Source: a virus
DNA: 26,822 bases
Direction: 5' to 3' (one strand)
IMG/VR virus record: IMGVR_UViG_3300045999_004732
Coordinates: 1 to 26,822 of that record
The notes beneath the pieces are model-generated. The model had not been told where the DNA came from and did not search any database. It saw only the letters and a program-made list of their open reading frames with translations. The position numbers and the translations under genes were made by a program. Positions 6,424 through 12,911 of this stretch are shown piece by piece. How positions within the stretch are numbered: position 1 is the stretch's first letter; every line of letters begins with the position of its first letter.

Positions 6424-6725
6424 TTCTTTAAATCATTTAGTTCTGGATGAGTAAAATAAAACTCGGTTAACATAGCTGCATTTGCCATCAAGTGCGCGGA
6501 GTGCAAAAGCCCACTTTCTTCGTCTATCATTTCACCAAGTCGCATGGCTTCAAGGTGACGCATTGCGGAGGCAATGACAACGGAAAACGAAAACCCTTTC
6601 TCCCAATTTCTGGCAGGATATTTTTCAAGTCCTTTAGTCCAAACCTTTGCGTATTCCCTTTGCGCTATCGCTGGGCAAAGGTCGTAACGTATTTTATTTT
6701 CATTGTGTCGAATTGCTTCTTTCAT
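6420..6725 (-). CDS. DUF5664-type protein (dATP/dGTP diphosphohydrolase-like)
   Basis: This 101-residue protein matches the DUF5664 pattern, a MazG-like helical family annotated as dATP/dGTP diphosphohydrolase N-terminal domain. Diagnostic segments are RNWEKGFSF (about 39-47), SAMRHLEAMRLGE (about 53-65), DEESGLLHSAHLMANA (about 68-83) and a final LTEFY. Members of this family in certain cyanophages remove dATP/dGTP to favour modified purines, but no PurZ-like gene is present here, so such a role is not claimed. It overlaps both neighbours by about four or one bases. Confidence 0.78.
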   Translation of the reverse strand: MKEAIRHNENKIRYDLCPAIAQREYAKVWTKGLEKYPARNWEKGFSFSVVIASAMRHLEAMRLGEMIDEESGLLHSAHLMANAAMLTEFYFTHPELNDLKK

Positions 6726-7327
6726 TAGTATTTATTTATAAAACCTTTATAAACCTCGCTTATCTCTTTGCAAGTTTGCTCAATCAAAACAATGGCTTTT
6801 AAAAGTTCATCCATTTCAAAGGTATAATTTAATTCAAAACTTTCGCCTGTAAATTCTAATCCGTTTTTCATTCTCCTTGTTCCCAGCCAGTTGATTTGAC
6901 ACTCAGGGATCTGGTCACCATTTACAAACATAGCAAGGGAATAAACTTTCATTTGAAGGCTTGTTTTCAGCGTGTCGATTGTCCAAGGCTTTCCTGATGT
7001 TTTAAAATCAATTACCCTGTTATTATGAACGTCCCAGGCGTCAATGAAACCTTTGACTTGAATGTCGTTAATGCTCAGGCTGATTTCTTTCTCAGCCTCA
7101 AGCCCTTTCATGGGACGTATTTTCTCAATGTAAAAATCGGGGAAGGTATCCATGATTATTCCATCTTTGATATACGCCTCCGTGTCTTCGGCAAACTGTT
7201 TGCCAAAGTTCATGTAAATGGAAGGTTCTTCAGGAAGGTTTAAAAAGTATCGATTAATGTACTTTTGGCGGTCACTGTACCAAAGATTTATTTGGCTCAC
7301 TGATATGTATGGTTTTGGAAGTAGCAT
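6725..7327 (-). CDS. PD-(D/E)XK nuclease (RecB/Cas4-like)
   Basis: This 200-residue protein carries the PD-(D/E)XK nuclease core: VKGFIDAWD with Asp96, VIDFKTSG with Asp107 and Lys109, and a downstream Q-x3-Y motif (Gln125, Tyr129) in SLQMKVYSLAMF, as in RecB and Cas4-like exonucleases. An N-terminal segment with SVSQINLWYSD (about 9-19) is also typical of this group. It probably processes DNA ends in recombination or replication. No cysteine cluster for an iron-sulphur centre is seen. Its stop overlaps the start of the DUF5664 gene. Confidence 0.82.
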   Translation of the reverse strand: MLLPKPYISVSQINLWYSDRQKYINRYFLNLPEEPSIYMNFGKQFAEDTEAYIKDGIIMDTFPDFYIEKIRPMKGLEAEKEISLSINDIQVKGFIDAWDVHNNRVIDFKTSGKPWTIDTLKTSLQMKVYSLAMFVNGDQIPECQINWLGTRRMKNGLEFTGESFELNYTFEMDELLKAIVLIEQTCKEISEVYKGFINKY

Positions 7328-7329
7328 TG

Positions 7330-7548
7330 TTATTTATTTAACATGTTTATTAAATTTGCATGATCTGTATAACCTTTAGCATACCCTTCTTTAAAAGCTT
7401 CGCTTAATTCCTTTTGATGCTTTGCTTTTGCATTTATTGAAATTTGTTCTAATATTGATAAATCATAAGGGTATTTATCATTTAAAAAATCTTCAATAAT
7501 ATCTAAAAGATATTCAATTGATATTAATTTTTCTTCTTGGTCTGTCAT
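7330..7548 (-). CDS. Small coiled protein, tandem paralogue 3
   Basis: This 72-residue acidic protein begins MTDQEEKLISIEYLLDIIED and ends with SEAFKEGYAKGYTDHANLI. It is the third of three neighbouring genes with the same plan: a short acidic start, a helical/coiled middle and an F-x2-GY-x2-G motif near the end. No function is known. The AT-rich base composition of this trio is visibly stronger than that of the SSB-like or nuclease genes beside it. Confidence 0.62.
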   Translation of the reverse strand: MTDQEEKLISIEYLLDIIEDFLNDKYPYDLSILEQISINAKAKHQKELSEAFKEGYAKGYTDHANLINMLNK

Positions 7549-7559
7549 CTTAATTTATT

Positions 7560-7751
7560 TTATTCTTTTGTTTTAAAATGGGAATCTTTCTCGCTAATTA
7601 ATCCATCTTTTAGCCCAATTTTGTATCCTTTATCAAAAGCCAGTTTTATAGATTCTTCGCAATTTTGTATTTCAATCAAATCTTTTTCAAGTTGATTAAT
7701 TTTTTTTACAAGATACTCAATAGACATTTGTCTTTCTTCTTGCTCTGTCAT
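7560..7751 (-). CDS. Small coiled protein, tandem paralogue 2
   Basis: This 63-residue protein begins MTEQEERQMSIEYLVKKINQ and has a helical stretch and then LAFDKGYKIGLKDG. It matches the gene downstream (MTDQEE, SIEYL) at its N-terminus and the gene upstream (LEQDLIE/LEKDLIE, GHF/KFPF ends) in the middle and at the 3' DNA, so it is an intermediate copy of a tandem duplication. It is preceded by ACAAAAATCATG, the same leader as paralogue 1. Confidence 0.62.
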   Translation of the reverse strand: MTEQEERQMSIEYLVKKINQLEKDLIEIQNCEESIKLAFDKGYKIGLKDGLISEKDSHFKTKE

Positions 7752-7762
7752 GATTTTTGTTT

Positions 7763-7984
7763 TTAAAATGGGAATTTTTCATCGCTCATTATTAATTGAT
7801 TAATGTGTTTAACACCTTCATCGAACCCTTTTTCAAATTCTACTTTTAAAGACTGTTCGTGTTGCTTTTCTAATTCAATCAAATCTTGTTCAAGTTCTTC
7901 GATTTTTCTTACAAGAATAGAAATCGTGTCATTAACATTATATAACATATTGTCTGCCTGTCTATCTAAATTTTTGTCATTCAT
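7763..7984 (-). CDS. Small coiled protein, tandem paralogue 1
   Basis: This 73-residue acidic protein starts MNDKNLDRQADNMLYNV, then has a coiled-coil-like run (IEELEQDLIELEKQHEQSL) and the F-EKGFDEGV motif. The open frame extends to 8041, but the extra N-terminus would be encoded by the hairpin at 7999-8048. I choose 7984 because its leader ACAAAAATCATG is identical to that of paralogue 2. Confidence 0.62.
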   Translation of the reverse strand: MNDKNLDRQADNMLYNVNDTISILVRKIEELEQDLIELEKQHEQSLKVEFEKGFDEGVKHINQLIMSDEKFPF

Positions 7985-7998
7985 GATTTTTGTTTTTG

Positions 7999-8048
7999 TA
8001 TTGGTAAATCCCCAGCCATTTTTCAGGCTGGGGCAAAACATACCAATA
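7999..8048 (-). promoter_or_regulatory. Two-tier hairpin between the OB-like gene and the tandem trio
   Basis: A perfect inner stem (CCCCAGCC 8010-8017 with GGCTGGGG 8026-8033) is flanked by a second perfect complementary pair (TATTGGTA 7999-8006 with TACCAATA 8041-8048). No T-tract follows the inner stem on the minus strand, so it does not look like an ordinary intrinsic terminator. It may be an RNA stability or processing element, or a partial attenuator. Confidence 0.55.
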
Positions 8049-8053
8049 TGAGA

Positions 8054-8512
8054 TTAAAAGAATTTTCCAATTTGAATAAAGATAGTGGCTGCTGCTGGTT
8101 GCGCTTGCGCTGGTTCTAATCCTGAGGCTTGCAACTGGTGAAATATGTCGGCGTAAATACCAGTCATAAAGGTTGCCTTTTCGCTTATTTCTTCAGCCGT
8201 TAATTTCCCGTTCGTTTTAGGGGCTACATTTGCCGCCTGTTGCACGTTCGTTTGTTCCGTGGGTGTTTGTACCTTTTCGGGTATTTCGTTCGCCGTAACC
8301 ATGTCAAAAGCAACCTTGTAACTTTTGCCGTCGTGGATAATCGTAACGACATCGTCTTTCTTTAATGCCATTAACTTTGTATCGTCTGGTTTGCCGTAAA
8401 CACGGATGTCCGTACCGTTATCCAATGTAATGGCGGCGTTGATTGAGGGACCGTATTGCCCTTCAAAAACTTTGCCTGCCGTGTATTTAACCTTGCCTTT
8501 TAGAATATTCAT
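8054..8512 (-). CDS. Putative OB-fold (nucleic-acid-binding) protein
   Basis: This 152-residue protein has a beta-rich N-terminal part (about residues 1-75) that alternates short strands in the manner of an OB or small beta-barrel fold, a Gln/Thr/Ala-rich linker (about 80-105) and a helical C-terminus. The start MNILKGKVKYTAGKVFEGQ and the DGKSYKVAF strand resemble phage single-stranded-DNA-associated proteins, but I cannot assign a family. A separate bona fide SSB is encoded at 13085. It overlaps the upstream gene by 26 bases. Function is inferred only from fold appearance and the replication/recombination neighbourhood. Confidence 0.55.
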   Translation of the reverse strand: MNILKGKVKYTAGKVFEGQYGPSINAAITLDNGTDIRVYGKPDDTKLMALKKDDVVTIIHDGKSYKVAFDMVTANEIPEKVQTPTEQTNVQQAANVAPKTNGKLTAEEISEKATFMTGIYADIFHQLQASGLEPAQAQPAAATIFIQIGKFF

Positions 8513-8744
8513 TTCCCATTTGAATTTGAAAGTTTTGAGAATCGTACCATAAGGATTTTTTATGGTTACTTATTTTTTTCCAGTCTATCTCGTCATTGTA
8601 GTGAACGGCTTTTCCTGAGACAAACCATTTTTCAAGTTCACCGACCCCTTTTTGCCTCCACCATCTTTTCAAATGATCAGGCTCAACAATGTGGGAAGGG
8701 CAAACGGTGATTGAGGCGTTTAACGCAAAGTCTTGTATTTTCAT
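8487..8744 (-). CDS. Hypothetical protein
   Basis: I do not recognise this 85-residue protein, which is rich in tryptophan, lysine and histidine (HLKRWWRQKGVGELEKWF, then SLWYDSQNF). The ATG at 8744 is preferred to that at 8768, because it makes an ATGA overlap with the preceding stop, as elsewhere in this unit. It overlaps the start of the OB-like gene by 26 bases. Confidence 0.58.
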   Translation of the reverse strand: MKIQDFALNASITVCPSHIVEPDHLKRWWRQKGVGELEKWFVSGKAVHYNDEIDWKKISNHKKSLWYDSQNFQIQMGNEYSKRQG

Positions 8745-9091
8745 CTTGCTGCTGTGATTTGTTCGCATTTTGCAATTGCTTCATTGCATCTGGTGATAAC
8801 CTCAAGTCTTAATCGATTTATTGAGGTATCCTCAGCCTTTTCATTGTGCGATTCTAAATTTTTCAATATTGTTTTAAGCATATCAAGATAATATTCGTGT
8901 GGTGATTCCTTATGAAATATTACATAACTTTCAATCATTCTTTGCGCGTAAATCCAAAAGTCCAATGTAACCAGGTAATCAAATCTTGCTTCATTCTGCA
9001 AGCGTTCTTTTTCGCCTTCAAGGTATTTAATACGAAGTTCGTAATACCTGGTCAAAGCGTTGTCTGTAAGTGTGGTTGGTAAAGTGTCCAT
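8741..9091 (-). CDS. Hypothetical helical protein
   Basis: This 116-residue protein is predicted to be almost entirely helical, with a charged segment (YLEGEKERLQNEARFDYL, about 24-41) and a second long helix at the C-terminus. I do not recognise a family. The leader AAAAACAACCAATT before the ATG at 9091 belongs to a set of near-identical leaders at 9091, 9367, 9613 and 9820. Confidence 0.6.
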   Translation of the reverse strand: MDTLPTTLTDNALTRYYELRIKYLEGEKERLQNEARFDYLVTLDFWIYAQRMIESYVIFHKESPHEYYLDMLKTILKNLESHNEKAEDTSINRLRLEVITRCNEAIAKCEQITAAR

Positions 9092-9103
9092 AATTGGTTG
9101 TTT

Positions 9104-9367
9104 TTAAATTGATTGATTTATTAATATTTTCCAGTCCATTTCGTTTTCAGCGACAAGGGGCATGAGGTTAAAACGGTTAATTATTGGATATTTTTCTAAA
9201 TCAATATCCTCAGGCTCAAATATCCAGCTATAGATCTCAATGTTATCCTCAGGGGAATGTGTCGACGTTTGCCCGTACAAGCCAAAGCCGTGGGAAAAAA
9301 TAACATGGACAAAATGCCCAAGTTTTTTGTCAAGGGCACATTTGACGGTAAATTTTGTAATACTCAT
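9104..9367 (-). CDS. Hypothetical protein
   Basis: This 87-residue acidic protein has a KLGHFVHVIFSHGFGLYG stretch and a NEMDWKILI end. The C-terminal W-K-I motif recalls the DEIDWKKI of the protein encoded at 8487-8744, perhaps a short shared ending. No function can be assigned. The start at 9367 follows AAAACAACCAATC. Confidence 0.58.
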   Translation of the reverse strand: MSITKFTVKCALDKKLGHFVHVIFSHGFGLYGQTSTHSPEDNIEIYSWIFEPEDIDLEKYPIINRFNLMPLVAENEMDWKILINQSI

Positions 9368-9418
9368 GATTGGTTGTTTTAAAATGCAGTTGGCTCGGAT
9401 GCTGCACCCCGTTTATTA

Positions 9419-9613
9419 TTAATTATTTTCTTCTAATTTATTTAAATAATTCCATGCAAAAGTCATAAGGAAATATACTTTGTTTGATTCCCATTCTTCA
9501 GCGCTGCAACCATTTGTTTCTAAAGTTTCTGCAACTGATTTAATAAATTCTGGATTCATAACTAAATCCTGAACTTTGTCTAATCTGTTTTTAACGTCGG
9601 TCATTGTTGTCAT
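9419..9613 (-). CDS. Hypothetical small protein
   Basis: This 64-residue acidic helical protein starts MTTMTDVKNRLDKVQDLV and has a central ETNGCSAEEWESNK stretch. I do not recognise it. Of two near ATGs (9613 and 9604), 9613 is preferred because it directly follows the repeated leader AAAACAACCAATC. Confidence 0.58.
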   Translation of the reverse strand: MTTMTDVKNRLDKVQDLVMNPEFIKSVAETLETNGCSAEEWESNKVYFLMTFAWNYLNKLEENN

Positions 9614-9637
9614 GATTGGTTGTTTTAAAAGTAAAAA

Positions 9638-9820
9638 TTAGTTCCAGATAAGAAGGTGAGAACCTTCGTCAATAACATTGTAAGTTTTGTCTTGATTATC
9701 TATGGCATATAGAAAATCGCGGCTTTCTTTGTTTGTCATTTCATCCTCACCTATTACGGTGTATTTGTCTGTTTCAAACAATAATCTTCTAATTTCTCTA
9801 ACTGTCATTTGCTTTTTCAT
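9638..9820 (-). CDS. Hypothetical small protein, first gene of its unit
   Basis: This 60-residue protein starts MKKQMTVREIRRLLFETDKY and ends with SHLLIWN. A helix followed by several short strands is suggested, and the basic N-terminal helix could bind nucleic acid, but I recognise no family. It is the first gene after promoter-like copy 3 and therefore probably the promoter-proximal gene of the long unit that runs to the terminator at 4849. Confidence 0.58.
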   Translation of the reverse strand: MKKQMTVREIRRLLFETDKYTVIGEDEMTNKESRDFLYAIDNQDKTYNVIDEGSHLLIWN

Positions 9821-9841
9821 GATTGGTTGTTTTTGTTATTT

Positions 9842-9890
9842 TCAATATGTAAATTTAATTATAATTATTTATATAAAAAAATATTTACAA
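9842..9890 (-). promoter_or_regulatory. Phage promoter-like element, copy 3
   Basis: On the minus strand TTGTAAATATT begins at 9890, and TAAATTTACATATTGAAAA begins 33 bases later at 9857. It lies between the terminator at 9900-9930 and the first gene of the next unit at 9820. Confidence 0.68.
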
Positions 9891-9899
9891 CATTATTTT

Positions 9900-9930
9900 A
9901 AAAAAAAGTGGGGTACACAAAATACCCCAC
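9900..9930 (-). terminator. Strong intrinsic terminator, leftward
   Basis: On the minus strand GTGGGGTA (9930-9923) pairs perfectly with TACCCCAC (9915-9908) around a seven-base loop and is followed by eight T (9907-9900). It ends the replication block 25 bases after the stop at 9955. Confidence 0.9.
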
Positions 9931-9954
9931 CATGAAAACCAGATTGCATGAAAA

Positions 9955-10689
9955 TTATGCCTTATTTAAAACGATCCTCCAGACCGCCAACTTTTGCGCT
10001 ATGATAACAGCCCTCTTCTTGTTTTCCTCAGCCGCCCGATGCAACTGGGTTTTAAAATCAATGTAACTGTCTGCTTGTATCTTTTGTTTGTTTGCTATTT
10101 CCTGAGCCTCTTCCCAAATGGCGCGTTTTTCCCCTTCGGCGTAACCGATTAACCCAGCCTCCATTGCAGCATCATACCAATAGGCTGGCACATCTTCGTA
10201 GCTTTCACCCTTAAACCCTGAAAGCATTTCGGGAAATTCGGCGTAAAACTTGCGCTTTGCCTCAACCTGTCTTTGTTCTTCCTGTAACTTTGCCCGTTTC
10301 TTTTCATCTTCCATATCCACGGTAAAATAAACCTTTTGCCGCCAGTTGATATAAGCGGTAAGGATTCGCCCAATGGCAGCCAAGTCAACTTTGCCGTATA
10401 ACTTGTGGTCATCAATTTTCAATTCTTGCCTTGCAAATTTTTCAAAAGCAAGTTTTATTTCATCAACCGCTATCAATTTGTAAGTGGTAATGAACTGCGT
10501 CACCTCAACCAAGTGTTCTGGACTTGCATCAATGCCGTACAGGGGAAGGATTTGTTTTACGACTTGGTTAATTTTGGGCAGGCTTTCAACAATGCCTGTT
10601 TTAAATAATCTTTTTTCTCGATTGTCGATTACAAGTTGAATATCCTGTATCTTTTCTTCGATTGTCATTGCAATGGCTGGTAAATTCAT
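9955..10689 (-). CDS. Putative replication accessory protein
   Basis: This 244-residue, mostly helical protein follows the HTH initiator gene after a 12-base gap. The first half contains VDEIKLAFEKFARQEL and KLYGKVDLAAIGRILTAYINWR, a pattern seen in phage proteins encoded beside replication initiators. The second half is a long charged coiled-coil-like region (about 130-150, rich in K, E and R) and further helices. A helicase-loader or primosome-like role is plausible from position, but no Walker motif is visible, so this is not an AAA+ loader such as DnaC. I consider function unproven. Confidence 0.6.
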   Translation of the reverse strand: MNLPAIAMTIEEKIQDIQLVIDNREKRLFKTGIVESLPKINQVVKQILPLYGIDASPEHLVEVTQFITTYKLIAVDEIKLAFEKFARQELKIDDHKLYGKVDLAAIGRILTAYINWRQKVYFTVDMEDEKKRAKLQEEQRQVEAKRKFYAEFPEMLSGFKGESYEDVPAYWYDAAMEAGLIGYAEGEKRAIWEEAQEIANKQKIQADSYIDFKTQLHRAAEENKKRAVIIAQKLAVWRIVLNKA

Positions 10690-10701
10690 ATAGGTTGGTT
10701 T

Positions 10702-11676
10702 TTATTGTGTTTGATATTTCTTCATAGCCTCAGCCAATAGCCTGTCAACTTCATCGTCATACGCCTTTTTCTTTGCAGCTGGTGAAGACGTTTGGTAAGC
10801 CGTGTATATTTTCCCCGCCTGTCCGTATAAAATAGCTGGAGTAAAATTTGCTTTCAACCATTTGTCAGGCAGGCTCCAAGCGGCTTGTAAAAATACTTTT
10901 AATGCCTCATTCGTATCGTTATTTCTATCAACTTTTTCAATCCAACGCAAAAGGTAAACCATGCCTCCAGCATCTTTGGGGCTCATGATATAATTTCCCT
11001 TTTGGTCCGTGGGATACGCCGCCCCTGATAATTGCTCAAATGTTTGACAGAACACGGTAAAGGCTTCGTAAGTCGGGTTGGGCTTGCGCTCGGGTTTGGG
11101 CTCGGCGTCGGCTTTTCTTTCTTTTTGCGGCGCAACAATTTTTCTTTCTTTTTCACTTTGCAACTTAGCAACAATTGTAAACGGGTTTACTTTGGAACTT
11201 TGAGAATCATCAATAGTAATTTTTTCGAATGAAGTAAAATCTGAAAGATTTTCAAATACATCTTCTTCTAAGTTGATATTCTTTATAATTTGTTCTTCTT
11301 TAAAATTGTTCTTCTTAAGTGTAGGATTTTTCCGTGACGGAATTTCACCGTTGCGGGTTTTTTCCGATACGGTGAAATCTGGATTTGGTATAAAATCTAT
11401 TACATAATCATAACTATCAAACCTTCCTAATTCGCTTCGTCTTTGGGTTTTTTTCAAATATCCTGTCGAAACTAATTCATCAAGATATTTTCTTAAAGTA
11501 TCTTTAGAATACCCTAAATCTTTAGCCATTTTAGATTGATAAAATTGCCAGTCTTCAGACATTGAAGACATATAACAATACAAAAATCTTGCTCTATCTG
11601 ATATACTTGAATTTCTTATTAAGTCATTAGGTATTTGAGTAAAATACTTTTTTGTTTTATTTGTGCAAGTATTCAT
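10702..11676 (-). CDS. HTH replication initiator / replisome organizer-like protein
   Basis: This 324-residue protein starts with a winged-helix domain of the HTH_36 type: YFTQIPNDLIRNSSISDRARFL (about 11-32) and then KMAKDLGYSKDTLRKYLDELVSTGYLKK (about 49-76). Phage replisome organizers commonly have this domain. A long polar linker (about 105-205, rich in K, E and P) leads to a helical C-terminal domain (about 205-320) that may contact host helicase or primase. The start overlaps the preceding wHTH gene by four bases. It most likely binds the phage origin and starts replication; the origin itself is not obvious here. Confidence 0.75.
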   Translation of the reverse strand: MNTCTNKTKKYFTQIPNDLIRNSSISDRARFLYCYMSSMSEDWQFYQSKMAKDLGYSKDTLRKYLDELVSTGYLKKTQRRSELGRFDSYDYVIDFIPNPDFTVSEKTRNGEIPSRKNPTLKKNNFKEEQIIKNINLEEDVFENLSDFTSFEKITIDDSQSSKVNPFTIVAKLQSEKERKIVAPQKERKADAEPKPERKPNPTYEAFTVFCQTFEQLSGAAYPTDQKGNYIMSPKDAGGMVYLLRWIEKVDRNNDTNEALKVFLQAAWSLPDKWLKANFTPAILYGQAGKIYTAYQTSSPAAKKKAYDDEVDRLLAEAMKKYQTQ

Positions 11677-11954
11677 AATTTCTCAATGATTTTTGTATTG
11701 ATTAAATAGGTGTTTGATTTTTGACCTCCATACTTTTCATCATAGGAATAATTTATCTTTAGTAAATCTTTTTCCTTTAATTCGTTTTTTACCCTCAGTA
11801 GTTTTGATTCTCCGAAACCTGTAATTTTACTTAGGTCTGCATTGCTTACACTTGCTTCACGTTTGTGATTCATGTAATTTCCTAAGTGACATAGTAAATA
11901 GAACTGGTCAGCCGTTAAACCTTTTTCAAGTTCTAAATTTAATCTTAATTCCAT
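11673..11954 (-). CDS. Winged-helix DNA-binding protein
   Basis: This 93-residue protein is a single winged-helix domain: LTADQFYLLCHLGNY (about 11-25), recognition region NADLSKITGFGESKLLRVKNELKEKDLL (about 37-64) and a wing around YSYDEKYGGQKSN. It may regulate the replication block or bind DNA together with the larger HTH protein, whose gene overlaps its 3' end by four bases. The frame is open to 12026, but that extension would be read from the terminator hairpin, so the ATG at 11954 is chosen. It lies only 12 bases after the T-tract of that hairpin, which points to attenuation. Confidence 0.68.
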   Translation of the reverse strand: MELRLNLELEKGLTADQFYLLCHLGNYMNHKREASVSNADLSKITGFGESKLLRVKNELKEKDLLKINYSYDEKYGGQKSNTYLINTKIIEKL

Positions 11955-11965
11955 TTTAATATAAT

Positions 11966-11999
11966 AAAAAAAACCCGACAGCTGGACATCTATCGGGTT
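11966..11999 (-). terminator. Terminator or attenuator in the leader of the replication block
   Basis: On the minus strand AACCCGA (11999-11993) pairs with TCGGGTT (11978-11972) around a 14-base loop and is followed by eight T (11973-11966). It lies downstream of promoter-like copy 4 and just before the ATG at 11954. TGTCCAG in its loop (11988-11982) is complementary to CTGGACA earlier in the same leader (12048-12042). Confidence 0.8.
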
Positions 12000-12059
12000 A
12001 GTGAAACAATGCGGATATTGTCCCAAATATCTTTTGAATGTTGTCCAGACCGTTCAAAA

Positions 12060-12107
12060 GAATATGTAAATATACTAAATTTCCTTTACATTCTCACTTT
12101 TTTACAA
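12060..12107 (-). promoter_or_regulatory. Phage promoter-like element, copy 4
   Basis: On the minus strand TTGTAAAA begins at 12107, and TATATTTACATATTC begins 33 bases later at 12074. The first part overlaps the last codons of the methyltransferase gene. It would start transcription about 100 bases before the gene at 11954, upstream of the attenuator-like hairpin. Confidence 0.62.
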
Positions 12108-12669
12108 ATAATAATCCCCAGCTGGTCACTTCATACGCGTCCCTAAGGAACTCAAAACCAAACCGATTAAACAAGGCAATCCATTGTTCTTTTGTTTTTA
12201 AGTTTATATGTCCCCATTCAGCGTCCCATTCTGGCGTCGTTGCATGAGGCGTTGACGTGAAATAAAAATACTTGTTACAGGCTTCATATAACACAGGCAT
12301 AACCTTAGATATTTCTTCGTCGGTCATGTGTTCAAATACCTCAGTCGAATAAATGGCATCGTATTTATTAAAAAATAAACTAAAATCTTGATTGTTAGCT
12401 AATATGTAATTATTAAGATTAATACCTTTACTAATTGCAAAATCCCTTTCATACGGGTTAATGTCATAGCCCACATGATTATCCAATCCAACACGCTGGC
12501 ATGCTGAAAGAAAGAAGCCGAGTCCAGAACCAAATTCAAAAACAGATTCGCAGCCCAGATATTGCAAAACCCTTGCGCCGTTGGTATGCAAGTTTACAAG
12601 TGGCTCGTAGTCGCGGGTAGTGAAACCAAGTTCAACGGATTTTTCAAAAAAGAATTTGTTATCAATCAT
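12094..12669 (-). CDS. Class I SAM-dependent methyltransferase
   Basis: This 191-residue protein has a Rossmann-type methyltransferase fold: motif I EFGSGLG (45-51), an acidic strand-2 end GYDINPYE (Asp69), a motif IV-like YDAIYSTEVFEHM (about 104-116) and a late EWGHINLKTKEQW motif. The FEHM and H-N-L-x6-W features are typical of Methyltransf_23/11 enzymes acting on sugars, lipids or small molecules. There is no DPPY/NPPY motif of a DNA-adenine methylase. The substrate is unknown. It is the only protein gene between the divergent promoter region and promoter copy 4 and follows the tRNA-like cluster, so it is probably transcribed early. Confidence 0.83.
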   Translation of the reverse strand: MIDNKFFFEKSVELGFTTRDYEPLVNLHTNGARVLQYLGCESVFEFGSGLGFFLSACQRVGLDNHVGYDINPYERDFAISKGINLNNYILANNQDFSLFFNKYDAIYSTEVFEHMTDEEISKVMPVLYEACNKYFYFTSTPHATTPEWDAEWGHINLKTKEQWIALFNRFGFEFLRDAYEVTSWGLLFVKK

Positions 12670-12686
12670 TTCTTTGTTTTTAATTG

Positions 12687-12829
12687 TGCAAGGGCTGGAT
12701 TCGATACCAGCATAAACCTTTTTAGTTGGTGTGATTTATTTTATCTTCTTAAACAAGGTGTTCAGCCACTAACCAATATTGCCAAATCCTCACTTTTAAG
12801 TCGATGCGTCTACATTCCGCCACCTTGCT
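12687..12829 (-). tRNA. Leu-type tRNA-like sequence, aberrant (UAA anticodon loop)
   Basis: The 5' half is clearly tRNA-Leu-like: AGCAAGG, TG, a GCG/CGC D-stem and a CTTAAAA loop that would present anticodon UAA (12798-12796). The D-loop lacks the usual GG. Two 3' ends are possible: CCTTGTT (12758-12752), giving 78 bases with a degenerate T-arm, or CCTTGCA (12693-12687) after a GCTGG/CCAGC T-arm with loop TATCGAAT, giving 143 bases with an unexplained insertion. The anticodon stem pairs poorly. It is either a decayed tRNA or a tRNA interrupted by extra sequence. Confidence 0.38.
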
Positions 12830-12839
12830 AAATTTGAGG

Positions 12840-12911
12840 GAGAGAACCCCTCGGTGTCGTGAGCTTACTGTTCATCTCCGCAATCTTCCTTTCTCAAGGG
12901 AACAACATTTG
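12840..12911 (-). other. Structured stretch between two tRNA-like sequences
   Basis: On the minus strand this piece has a CCTT/AAGG hairpin with a GAGA (GNRA) loop and a GAGGG/CCCTC hairpin with loop GTTCTCT that looks like a tRNA T-arm. No acceptor stem could be found for it. It may be a remnant of a further tRNA or a spacer with its own structure. Confidence 0.3.

Noticed and set aside
6420-6725. Possible 2-aminoadenine (Z) genome, suggested by a DUF5664 protein
   Set aside because: The required PurZ-like synthetase and matching polymerase are not in the window, and DUF5664 proteins occur in many ordinary phages.
9955-10689. DnaC-like helicase loader
   Set aside because: No Walker A or B motif is visible, so only a general accessory role is kept.
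12687-12829. Group I intron in a tRNA-Leu(UAA)
   Set aside because: The extra sequence is only about 58 bases, far too short for a group I intron, and no conserved core was seen.
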